Shown piece after piece: positions 8,337 to 16,319 of a DNA stretch of 46,131 nt (position 1 is the stretch's first letter; every line of letters begins with the position of its first letter). The notes under the pieces were generated by a model that saw only the letters and a list, made by a program, of their open reading frames with translations, was not told the DNA's origin and made no database searches. The DNA is taken from NCBI GenBank assembly GCA_009697105.1, contig SIAQ01000029.1, positions 1-46,131 of the forward strand. The letters run 5' to 3'. Origin of the DNA: Gemmataceae bacterium. Lineage in GTDB: Bacteria > Planctomycetota > Planctomycetia > Gemmatales > Gemmataceae. The position numbers and the translations under genes were made by a program.

Positions 8337-8897
8337 TCAATCGTTGTGAATTTTGCGAAGCCGTGGCGACAGGCGCAGCATCCATTGCACGCGTTCGAAT
8401 TCGTTGAGCCAATCTTGGGAGACCTGGGCGAGCAGCGGATCGGCACCGACGGTGATGCCGGTGGGGCAGCTGGCGCCGGCCTGTTCCCGCATCATTGCGC
8501 GGAATTTGCTGAGCGTGCGTTCGCCGTAGCGTGCGACTTCGGTCCCGTCTTCGCTGAGGAAGACGACGACGGGCACGCGATTGCCGCCGTTGATTTGCAA
8601 CAAGGCCTGCACGTCGGCATGTTCGTCACGGTCGAGAAAGTGCATCTGAATGCATGGCGCGACGCTGGCGAATTGTTCGAAGATCGGGCATTGATTGGCG
8701 CAATCGCCGCACCACGCGCCGGCCAGGCAGAGCGCGGGCATTTTGCGTTTGAACTGCTTGAGCAACGCCGTCTGTGCGTCGGTCAGCGCTACCTGCGCGA
8801 GCACCTGTTGCCAGCGTGACCGATGTGCCTCGGTGCCGTACTTTTGGAGAAAGTCGTTGTAGGGCAGACCGAGTTTGTATTTGTCGAAGAGGTTCAT
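8337..8897 (-). CDS. Thioredoxin-family protein
   Basis: Predicted cytoplasmic protein of 186 residues with a thioredoxin fold. The active-site motif is AWCGDC, followed by a second Cys (NQCPIF), and the cis-proline strand is NRVPVVVFL. The WCGDC form is typical of YbbN-like thioredoxin-family proteins, many of uncertain redox role. ATG 8897 has AAGGAG at good spacing. The frame is open further upstream, but that part is read from element D. No redox partner is nearby. Confidence 0.85.
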   Translation of the reverse strand: MNLFDKYKLGLPYNDFLQKYGTEAHRSRWQQVLAQVALTDAQTALLKQFKRKMPALCLAGAWCGDCANQCPIFEQFASVAPCIQMHFLDRDEHADVQALLQINGGNRVPVVVFLSEDGTEVARYGERTLSKFRAMMREQAGASCPTGITVGADPLLAQVSQDWLNEFERVQWMLRLSPRLRKIHND

Positions 8898-8939
8898 GGG
8901 TATCTCCTTGGGAATCATTTTATTGGACGCGACGCTTTT

Positions 8940-9034
8940 GTTTAGCCGCTCGCCTTGGGCGAGCGCGGAATTTTGTGTGTCGTCATCGTCCGCCAATCGC
9001 CAGGTTCACACTCGCCAAAGGCGAGCGGCTAAAC
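8940..9034. repeat. Palindromic element D (two arms)
   Basis: The outer arms GTTTAGCCGCTCGCCTT (from 8940) and AAGGCGAGCGGCTAAAC (9018-9034) are inverted copies. Each arm carries its own short hairpin, GCTCGCC/GGCGAGC on the left and CTCGCC/GGCGAG on the right, with three-base loops. The thiolase stop codon (TAG, 9029-9031) lies inside the right arm. Confidence 0.85.
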
Positions 9035-10207
9035 AAGCTCGACAAGCATCGCCACGGCGTTGCCACCGCCGAGACACAGCGATGCCAGACCACGGCGGAG
9101 GCCGCGTTGTTGCAGAGCGTGAACGAGCGTCACCAGCACGCGCGTGCCGGACGCGCCGATCGGATGGCCGAGCGCGATGGCGCCGCCGTTGACGTTGAGT
9201 TTCGCTTCGTCGATGGCGAGGTCTTTGTTGCAGGCGAGCATCTGCGCGGCGAAGGCTTCGTTTAACTCGAAGAGGTCGATGTCGGCGATCGCGAGCTTGG
9301 CTTTGTCGAGCACCTTGCGAACGGCTCCGACTGGTGCGAGGAAGATGTCCTTCGGCGCGATGCCGCTCGTGGCGTAGGCGACGATGCGTGCCAATGGCTT
9401 GACGCCAAGTTTGTCGAGGCCGTGTGCCGACACCACCGCAACGGATGCGGCGCCATCGGAGAGCGTGGAGGCATTGCCTGCGGTGACTGTGCCGTCGGGT
9501 CGAAACGCCGGCCTCAGTTTCGCCAGCGTATCGGTTGTCGTATCGGCACGGAAGCCTTCGTCCTGCGCGACCGTCTTCGCCTTCGCTCCAGTGCCAATCG
9601 TGATCGGCAGCACTTCGGCATTGAACGCGCCGGACTGCCAGGCCTTTGCCGCACGCTGTTGGCTGGCGGCGGCGAAGCGATCTTGCTCGCCGCGCGGGAT
9701 GCCGCATTTGGTCGCAATGTGTTCCGCCGCCTCGCCCATGTGCCAATTTTCGATCGCGCACCAAAGACCGTCGTGGATCATCGCATCGACGGCTTTTTGG
9801 TCGCCGATTTTCCACCCGCCGCGTGTGCCGAGCAAGAGGTGTGGTGCCCGGCTCATCGATTCCATGCCGCCGGCGAGAATGACATCGGCATCGCCCGCGC
9901 GGATCGCCTGAGCCGCCAGCATCACCGCTTTCAAGCCGGAACCGCAGACCTTGTTGATGGTCAGTGCAGCGATTGTGTCGGGCAGTCCCGCCTTGAGCGC
10001 GGCTTGGCGTGCGGGATTTTGGCCCAGGCCGGCTTGCAACACCGCACCCATGATGACTTCATCAACTACCGATGGCGCGATGCCGGCTCGTTTCATCGTC
10101 TCGGCCAACACGCGCCCGCCGAGCTCCGGCGCGGACATGTCAGCGAGGGCGCCAAGATACTTGCCGATCGGCGTGCGAACCGCGGAGGCGACATATGCTT
10201 CCGACAT
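9029..10207 (-). CDS. Acetyl-CoA acetyltransferase (thiolase)
   Basis: Condenses two acetyl-CoA to acetoacetyl-CoA, or cleaves 3-ketoacyl-CoA. The protein has 392 residues with the canonical catalytic set: Cys88 in NKVCGSG, His348 in GHPIGASG and Cys378 in CLGGG. MSRAPHLL and LINKVCGSGLKA-type segments match the biosynthetic (PhaA/AtoB) type. There is no beta-oxidation or PHB gene beside it, so its pathway is open. It ends inside repeat D, which supplies its stop codon. Confidence 0.95.
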   Translation of the reverse strand: MSEAYVASAVRTPIGKYLGALADMSAPELGGRVLAETMKRAGIAPSVVDEVIMGAVLQAGLGQNPARQAALKAGLPDTIAALTINKVCGSGLKAVMLAAQAIRAGDADVILAGGMESMSRAPHLLLGTRGGWKIGDQKAVDAMIHDGLWCAIENWHMGEAAEHIATKCGIPRGEQDRFAAASQQRAAKAWQSGAFNAEVLPITIGTGAKAKTVAQDEGFRADTTTDTLAKLRPAFRPDGTVTAGNASTLSDGAASVAVVSAHGLDKLGVKPLARIVAYATSGIAPKDIFLAPVGAVRKVLDKAKLAIADIDLFELNEAFAAQMLACNKDLAIDEAKLNVNGGAIALGHPIGASGTRVLVTLVHALQQRGLRRGLASLCLGGGNAVAMLVELV

Positions 10208-10223
10208 GGTGCGTGCTCCTTAT

Positions 10224-10242
10224 TTCCGCTTGCGGCTTAGCG
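10224..10242. repeat. Palindromic element C4, partial single arm
   Basis: The first 19 or so bases of a family C arm. The MFS gene stop codon (TAA, 10237-10239) lies inside it. Confidence 0.8.
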
Positions 10243-11556
10243 ATCGCCCTCACGGCGCCGCGGCCAAAAGAACACAATCGCACAGCACGCGATCGCCGGC
10301 AGGAGACCCGCGATAATCACAGGTCCCTGGTAGGATCCCGTCGTGTCGATGATACGGCCCACGAAGATCTGCATCGTCCCTGAGCCGATCCAGGCGATCA
10401 TGCCGAGCATGCCGGATATCTTGCCTTGATGCTTGGGCGACAATTCCTGCGAGAACGAATAGTAGTTGGGAAACAAACCCAGCGTACCGGCGGCAACGAA
10501 GAGGAGCAGCGCGAGGATGGTCATCGAGCCGACGGAAAAAAATCCATTCTCCGACACATTCGCCGACGGCAAGCACGCCACGATCACCGCAAGCAACGTC
10601 ATACCTGCGCAGGCCGAAAACGTCAACACGCGGGCAGTGTGAACGCCCCAGCCTCGCCTCGTCATGTCGGTCACCCAGAACCCGACGCCAAGACAACCGA
10701 TGTCGGTGGCAACATAGTACGCCGACGTAAACCACGCCATGCCTTGATCGTCGTAGCCGTGTTTCTCTTGCAAGAACAACGGGAGCCAAACGCGAAAATA
10801 TTGCCAGGTCAGATTGATGCAGATTACGGTGGCGATCAGCACGCCAAGCATCCGAAGAAAGTCACCGCTCCAGATTACCGGTGACCCATCAACGGAGGTC
10901 TCGCTTCCCGCTACGTCGGCTGTCCGCTGCAGATCGGTACGGCCAATCAACAGGAACCACGGCACGACCCAAAGGATCCCGATACAGCCAATGACGGCGA
11001 ACGGTGGACGCCAACCTCCAGGTTCGGCCGACGTCGTGTAGAGCACAATGATCGGCGTGAGAATCGAACCGAGGGCGGCTCCGCTTTGCAGCAAGCTATT
11101 GCCTAGCGACCGGTCGGCTCGCGAAAGCATCACCTGCGTCGTGACCAGAGCACAAGGCCAATGGCCCGATTCAAAGAAACCAAGCGAGATTCGGCAGAGC
11201 ATGAAGCCGAGGTAGGTTTGATCCGCGAGCGACGCTTCGGGCCTAAACCAGGCGCCGATCGAATCGGAATAGGCGGTCGCCAATCCGGCGAGCGACCAAA
11301 GGACCAGAACGCCGGGATACAACCAGCGCGGGCCGATGCGATCCACGAGAAAGCCGAAGAAGAAAGCGCCGCCTGCGAAGGCGTAGCTCAGGCCGGCGTC
11401 AAGCCCGCCGTACTGTTCGTTGCTGAAACCATATTCGTCCTTGATGCGCTTCGCCAGCACCGATAGCGTGAGGCGATCCATGTACAGCAACATGGTGGCG
11501 CACAGCAACAATCCGCAAACGCTGTAGCGCCATGTCGTGGATCGTTCATTTTGCAT
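10237..11556 (-). CDS. MFS transporter (anion:cation symporter-like)
   Basis: Inner-membrane transporter, 439 residues with about 12 hydrophobic helices. The N-terminal pattern (LLYMDRLTLSVLAKRIKDEYGFSNEQYG) and CRISLGFFESGHWPCA resemble the ACS family, whose members carry hexuronates, tartrate, phthalate or similar organic anions. The substrate is not predictable here. It starts 21 bases after the FG-GAP gene stop, suggesting co-transcription. The stop codon is drawn from repeat C4. Confidence 0.9.
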   Translation of the reverse strand: MQNERSTTWRYSVCGLLLCATMLLYMDRLTLSVLAKRIKDEYGFSNEQYGGLDAGLSYAFAGGAFFFGFLVDRIGPRWLYPGVLVLWSLAGLATAYSDSIGAWFRPEASLADQTYLGFMLCRISLGFFESGHWPCALVTTQVMLSRADRSLGNSLLQSGAALGSILTPIIVLYTTSAEPGGWRPPFAVIGCIGILWVVPWFLLIGRTDLQRTADVAGSETSVDGSPVIWSGDFLRMLGVLIATVICINLTWQYFRVWLPLFLQEKHGYDDQGMAWFTSAYYVATDIGCLGVGFWVTDMTRRGWGVHTARVLTFSACAGMTLLAVIVACLPSANVSENGFFSVGSMTILALLLFVAAGTLGLFPNYYSFSQELSPKHQGKISGMLGMIAWIGSGTMQIFVGRIIDTTGSYQGPVIIAGLLPAIACCAIVFFWPRRREGDR

Positions 11557-11577
11557 GAAGGTCTCGATTGCTCCGCG

Positions 11578-13224
11578 TCACCGGCTCACGCTGACGCGCT
11601 GGTTGACTTCGACGTTCTTGCGTGTGACGACGCCCTTGCCGTGCGGCAATGTCACTTCGACATCGACGCGTTTTTCGTTACCGAGGCCGAAATGGGCGAT
11701 CGCTTCTTGGCCGGAGCAATACCCGTAGCCGATGGCGATCTCGCGATAGCCGAGGAGGGCGGAAGCGTCGCCGAGTTTGCCTGCCGGGAAGACGCGAATC
11801 TTGCTGCCGACGCCCATGCGGTTGACACCGTCCGAGCCGACGACGTTGACCATGAGCCAATTGCCCGCGGGCGTCTCGTTGCGCAGCAGCAGTGATCGGC
11901 TTTCGATCCACCAGTTGGGCAGGAAGATGTCGATTCGGCCATCGCGGTCGAAATCGGCGGTCGGGCCGGGGGCCATGTAGATGATCTGCTTGTCCTTGAC
12001 GATCTTGTCGAAGAACGGGCCGGTTCCTTTGACGGCGAGATTCTCCTTGGTCGGGAATTCGTTGATGCCCCAGGCGTCGGCCCGAAACTGCGGGATGCCG
12101 TTTTTGTTGCCGAGGTTCTTGAAAATGATCGGGTGCGGCTGTCCATCCTTGAACTTGACGATGCTGACGAGGATGTCGGGCTTGCCATCGTTGTCGAAAT
12201 CGTGGACCTCGACATGCGGCGCTTTCATCGTCAGCGCGATGAGGCCGGCGGCTTCGGTCACGTCTTCAAATTTGGGGACGCCGGCTTTGACGCCCTTGTT
12301 GAGATAGAGGCGAATCGGCACAGGCGTCTTCCAGGGTGTTTTCGTGTGATGCCCGATGATGATGTCGGGCAGCCCGTCGTTGTTGACATCGCCGATGCAG
12401 ACGCCGGCGGGCGTGTCTTCCTTGCCTAGGCCTTTCCATTGCAGCACCTCACGGCTCCCCGGCGCTTCGGCGAACTTGCCTTTGCCGTCGTTGAGGTAAA
12501 GCCGATGGCTGCCATCGCCATCGGTCAGGATAAAATCAGGCCAACCATCGCCATTGAGATCGGCGACGGCCGTGCCCAGCCCGGAGAACAACGGCGGCAG
12601 ACCGGTTTCCTTCGAGACGTTGGCGAACTGGTGTTTGCCGAGGTTACGAAAGAGAACCGGGCCATGCTTGACGGCGCCGTAATAGCGTTCGCATGTGAGT
12701 AGATCGAGTAGACCATCGCCATCGACGTCGAGCGCGGAGAGCCCCCGGCCGGCGTAGAGGGGGAGGATGGCGCCGCTGTCTTTCGACACATCGGTGAATT
12801 TACCGTCGCCGTCGTTGCGGAAGAGGGAGCTGGGGATTTTGCGAACGGGGTTTTTGTTCTCCATAGCGCAGTTGGAGGAATAAAGATCGAGCTTGCCGTT
12901 GTTGGTCAGATCGACGAATAGCGCGCCGCTGCCCATTCCCGATGTTCGCACATGTTCTTGCGGCTCGAGCGTGAACTTGCCCTTGGTGTTGCGAAAGAGC
13001 ATGGCGGCTTTCGAGCCGGCGTCGTGAAAAGCGTTCACGAAGAGGGCGGGATAGCCGGAGCCGTCGATGTCGCCCCACGCCGCCCCATGGCCACGAATCC
13101 CGCCGATATGCGGGAACAACCCCGCCTCGTCGCCGACATCGCGGAAGATGAAGGGTTGCTTGGGTTGGGCGGCAGCGGAACAGGTAAGGAATAGGATTGA
13201 GATCGTCGAAAGGAGGTATCGCAT
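11578..13224 (-). CDS. Secreted FG-GAP/VCBS repeat protein with ASPIC/UnbV-like C-terminus
   Basis: 548 residues. A signal peptide (ending CSAAAQ) precedes multiple calcium-binding FG-GAP repeats with D-x-D-x-D-G loops (WGDIDGSGYP, ALDVDGDGLLDL, VADLNGDGWPDF, DVNNDGLPDI, DFDRDGRIDIF). The last 110 or so residues (LLRNETPAGNWLMVNV, then MGVGSKIRVF) match the ASPIC/UnbV domain seen in CRTAC1-like proteins. It is presumably an extracytoplasmic seven-bladed propeller. Such proteins are abundant in planctomycetes with unknown substrates. ATG 13224 is preferred to the upstream TTG because it opens the signal peptide. Confidence 0.9.
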   Translation of the reverse strand: MRYLLSTISILFLTCSAAAQPKQPFIFRDVGDEAGLFPHIGGIRGHGAAWGDIDGSGYPALFVNAFHDAGSKAAMLFRNTKGKFTLEPQEHVRTSGMGSGALFVDLTNNGKLDLYSSNCAMENKNPVRKIPSSLFRNDGDGKFTDVSKDSGAILPLYAGRGLSALDVDGDGLLDLLTCERYYGAVKHGPVLFRNLGKHQFANVSKETGLPPLFSGLGTAVADLNGDGWPDFILTDGDGSHRLYLNDGKGKFAEAPGSREVLQWKGLGKEDTPAGVCIGDVNNDGLPDIIIGHHTKTPWKTPVPIRLYLNKGVKAGVPKFEDVTEAAGLIALTMKAPHVEVHDFDNDGKPDILVSIVKFKDGQPHPIIFKNLGNKNGIPQFRADAWGINEFPTKENLAVKGTGPFFDKIVKDKQIIYMAPGPTADFDRDGRIDIFLPNWWIESRSLLLRNETPAGNWLMVNVVGSDGVNRMGVGSKIRVFPAGKLGDASALLGYREIAIGYGYCSGQEAIAHFGLGNEKRVDVEVTLPHGKGVVTRKNVEVNQRVSVSR

Positions 13225-13255
13225 GGAATTATCCAAGTAGGAGTGAAACTCGGTT

Positions 13256-13338
13256 CAAGCCCCAGGATGAGCGCAGCGATTCCTGGGGGTTCGGCGTATT
13301 CTCACCCCCAGGAATCGCTGCGCTCATCCTAGGGCTTG
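13256..13338. repeat. Palindromic element A2 (two arms)
   Basis: Arms 13256-13290 and 13304-13338 are 35-bp inverted copies with one mismatch. The left arm is identical to that of A1. It lies between the PQQ propeller stop and the FG-GAP gene start. Confidence 0.95.
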
Positions 13339-13348
13339 AGTGGTTTGC

Positions 13349-14581
13349 CTATTTGTTCCCGCCAATGCAATACAAATGGCGAAACGTGCGGATGAAGATG
13401 TCGCCGTTGGACACTGCCAACGATGAATTCGTCTGTTCGCCTTTGCCAAGGTGGTTGATTCCGACGACGTTGTACTTCGGGCTGGCGTCGAGAATGAGCG
13501 TTTCGCCGGTACGCATCAGGATGTACAGTCGTCCCTCAGCGTGGATCATTGAGCCCCAGGTGTTCCCGGCGCTGGGGCGTTTTTCTACTTTCCAGATTTC
13601 CTCGCCGGTCTTGGCGATATAGCAGCGCGGTGTGCCGTTCTCGTCAACCATGTAGACGTGATCACCGATGAGCATGCCTGAGCCGACGCGTTGGGTGTTC
13701 TTGGGATGGCGCCAAAGTTGGTCCTTGGTGATGTCGTCCGAACCGCCGAGCTTGACGCCGATGGCCGCCCCGCCGTACCCCGACATACCAACCGCGATGC
13801 CGTTGGCGTAAAGTGGCGCGGCATAGCAGTAGCTGGTCATGCCTTTGCAATGCCAGAATTCGTCGCCGGTCTTGGGGTCGAAGCTCTTGAGGGTTTCGCC
13901 CATGGCGAGGAGCATCTGGTCCTTGCCGTCAATTTTGAAGATTACAGGAGTGTTCCATGAGCCGGCTTTCTGTTCTTTTTCCCAAACAGTTTTTCCGGTC
14001 TTCTTGTCAACGGCGAGCAGGATGTTTTTCCCCTTGCCGTCGTTCGGGCCACACCATTGGATGGCGAGATCGCCGTAGAGCAGGGGCGAGGCGGCGTTGC
14101 CGAAGGAGTGTTCCCACGTGCCGAGATCGGTGCGTTTCCAAAGTTCCTTGCCGGTTACATCATAGCAGTAAACGCCTGCGGACCCGAAGCTGACGACGAT
14201 GCGTTCGCCATCGGTCGTGGGTGAGGCGTTGGCGTACCAGAGAGGCGTCCAGTTGCGTTCTTTATCGGGATAGGCGACGTCGTTCTGCCACAGTTTTTTG
14301 CCGTCGGCGCGATCGAAACACATGATGCTGCGGACGTGCCCGCCTTTGTTCGCTTGGGTCAGGAAGATGCGCTCACCCCAAACGACGGGCGTGGAATTGC
14401 CCTGATCGGCAAGCGTGATCTTCCACTTGACGTTTTCCTTTTCGCTCCACTTGACGGGCACGTTCTTTTCTTCGCAGAAGCCCTGCCCGGAGGGGCCACG
14501 CCAGGCGGGCCAATTGTCGGCAACCGCAAGCGGCGCGACGAACAATGCCAATACACAAACCGATACTATTTGCCGAACCAT
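13349..14581 (-). CDS. Secreted PQQ-like beta-propeller protein
   Basis: 410 residues with a signal peptide ending near PLAVA. NWPAWRGPSGQGFCEEKNVP is the standard opening of planctomycete PQQ-repeat (BamB-like) proteins. Repeats of the CFDRADGKKLW and AVDKKTGKTVWEKE type follow. No PQQ-dehydrogenase catalytic set is evident, so a structural or binding propeller is more likely than an enzyme. ATG 14581 is chosen as the start of the signal peptide. It is in the same run as the FG-GAP gene, and the two may be co-expressed. Confidence 0.88.
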   Translation of the reverse strand: MVRQIVSVCVLALFVAPLAVADNWPAWRGPSGQGFCEEKNVPVKWSEKENVKWKITLADQGNSTPVVWGERIFLTQANKGGHVRSIMCFDRADGKKLWQNDVAYPDKERNWTPLWYANASPTTDGERIVVSFGSAGVYCYDVTGKELWKRTDLGTWEHSFGNAASPLLYGDLAIQWCGPNDGKGKNILLAVDKKTGKTVWEKEQKAGSWNTPVIFKIDGKDQMLLAMGETLKSFDPKTGDEFWHCKGMTSYCYAAPLYANGIAVGMSGYGGAAIGVKLGGSDDITKDQLWRHPKNTQRVGSGMLIGDHVYMVDENGTPRCYIAKTGEEIWKVEKRPSAGNTWGSMIHAEGRLYILMRTGETLILDASPKYNVVGINHLGKGEQTNSSLAVSNGDIFIRTFRHLYCIGGNK

Positions 14582-14630
14582 GTGAAACTCCGGTATGTGG
14601 CTCTGCGCCACCGATGTGGAAATGGGCAGG

Positions 14631-14713
14631 CAAGCCCAGGGGTGAGGTACTCCGAACCTCTGGGATTTTACGGAATCATCCCAGGGGTTCGGAGTACCTC
14701 ACCCCTGGGCTTG
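14631..14713. repeat. Palindromic element B3 (two arms)
   Basis: Near-perfect family B element between the VWA gene stop and the PQQ gene start. Confidence 0.93.
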
Positions 14714-14748
14714 CCTCAACATCCACAACTTTGGCGGCTAAACAGGGA

Positions 14749-16149
14749 CTAAAAATCGATATCCTGGGCAACGATCTGTTCGTCGACGCGCGATGATGCC
14801 GCCAGCGAACGATTGAGCATGTCCTGCGAGATCGTGCCTTTGCGCAAGAACTCCTCTTTCATCGAGCGATACTGATTCGCGGTGGCCTGGTCGCCGAAAT
14901 CCTCGAACTTCTTCACGAGGGCGTCGAGCATCCGCGCGACGATCTCGCGATCGCGCAGCGTGCCGGCGGCGGAGGTCAACATATCGATCTTGCCTTGCAG
15001 AAACAGCACCTGGCGCTGCACCTCGGCTCGCGCGAGCACTTTACGCACGTCGCCGGATCGCTCGGCGGCGCGGTTGGCGTCGGCGGTGACTTCGACGATG
15101 ATATTCGCTTCCAGTCTCTCCTGTGTCTTGTTCAGGCTCGGCACGTCATACGTGACGCTCGCCTTGGCGATACGGAAACGCTGGGCGGTAGGCCGTGCGG
15201 GAATGCTGCAGCGAAACAGGAACTCGTAGGCTTTGCCTCGCTCCATCTGTTCGATCTGCAGATTTACGTGCTGACTGGCGTCGGGTTGCAGATCGCCGAC
15301 GAAAAGAATCTCGGGCTTGCTGCGATAAAGCTCACGCACCTGCAACTCGGGCGACAGCCAAAGCTGAAGCTGCACGTTCGTCGCCTGGATGTTCTTTTGA
15401 TTGCTCACAGCCTGGCCGAATAACAGCTGCGCCGCGATTTCGTCACGAATGTGGTTGAACGCACCGGCGAGACTTGTCTTGGCGAGATCAGTGAGAAAGG
15501 CGACTTTGCATTCGCCCGTGCCGAACGCTACGATCGGCAGCTTATAATCCCAGCCGACCGATTTGGCGGCGGCCAGCGCGGCATCCGGATCGGGGTCTTC
15601 GCCATCGGTGAGCAGCACCAGTTTGCGAGTGCGTGGCACATCGTTAATGCCGGCGAGAACGTCGCGCACGGCCTGGAACGCGCCGCCCAGCGCCGTGCCC
15701 CCGCCTCCGACCGTGTGAAGTTGCTGGATCGCAGTCCACATGACGTCCATATCGTTCGGACTGTTGGCACGCAGAAGCACATGAGCCGAGTCGTCGAAGC
15801 CGATCAGGGTAATCAAATCTTCGCTGCCGAGCCGTTCGACCATTTTCTGAACGACATTCGCCGCCATCTCACGGCGACTGGGCACATCGGAAACGACGCG
15901 CTGCGCTGCTTTGCCCTCGGCAGAACCGGCGCCGATCTTCTGAGCGTTCGGATCACGGCGGACGAGCACGTCCATCGATTCGGAGACATCGACCAACAGG
16001 ATGAGATGCGTCGGAATCGACGCCGACGGCGCCGCCCCGATCACCGCGGCATTTGGCTCGATCGTCAACAGGGCGTAGACATCGCCCGGCGTATTCAGCT
16101 CCAAATACGGTCGATCGAGTTTCCATTTTAGTGTGAATGCATCTGCCAT
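14749..16149 (-). CDS. Cytoplasmic von Willebrand factor A (VWA) domain protein
   Basis: 466 residues with no signal peptide or membrane helix. The VWA domain spans about 45-230, with a complete MIDAS site: D54-x-S56-x-S58 (DVSESM), Thr in GGGGTALGGAF, and Asp in LLTDGED. The rest (about 230-466) is a beta-rich region followed by a helical C-terminus. It lies downstream of the pseudokinase-PP2C gene on the same strand, 170 bases away across palindrome E. VWA, kinase and PP2C proteins are known to work as a phosphorylation-signalling triad around TerY-type VWA proteins; a similar role here is inferred from proximity only. Confidence 0.88.
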   Translation of the reverse strand: MADAFTLKWKLDRPYLELNTPGDVYALLTIEPNAAVIGAAPSASIPTHLILLVDVSESMDVLVRRDPNAQKIGAGSAEGKAAQRVVSDVPSRREMAANVVQKMVERLGSEDLITLIGFDDSAHVLLRANSPNDMDVMWTAIQQLHTVGGGGTALGGAFQAVRDVLAGINDVPRTRKLVLLTDGEDPDPDAALAAAKSVGWDYKLPIVAFGTGECKVAFLTDLAKTSLAGAFNHIRDEIAAQLLFGQAVSNQKNIQATNVQLQLWLSPELQVRELYRSKPEILFVGDLQPDASQHVNLQIEQMERGKAYEFLFRCSIPARPTAQRFRIAKASVTYDVPSLNKTQERLEANIIVEVTADANRAAERSGDVRKVLARAEVQRQVLFLQGKIDMLTSAAGTLRDREIVARMLDALVKKFEDFGDQATANQYRSMKEEFLRKGTISQDMLNRSLAASSRVDEQIVAQDIDF

Positions 16150-16219
16150 CTTTTTGAATCGAATCCGTTATACTTCGCAGGGTAGAAATTGTCTTTTTTT
16201 CCGAACCGATCAGAACATT

Positions 16220-16300
16220 TCCGAGCCGCGACCGTAAGGGAGCGGCCGACAGGATGCCGTGCGGATTATGTCGGCCGCTCCCTTACGGTCGCGGCTCGGA
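16220..16300. repeat. Palindromic element E (perfect arms)
   Basis: Arms 16220-16249 and 16271-16300 are perfect 30-bp inverted copies around 21 bases. Each arm contains a GCCGC/GCGGC stem around a loop with CCGTAAGGG. It lies in the gap between the PP2C fusion gene stop and the VWA gene start, 20 bases from the former. No other copy is in the window. Confidence 0.93.
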
Positions 16301-16319
16301 AAAGCGTCAAACTCACCCG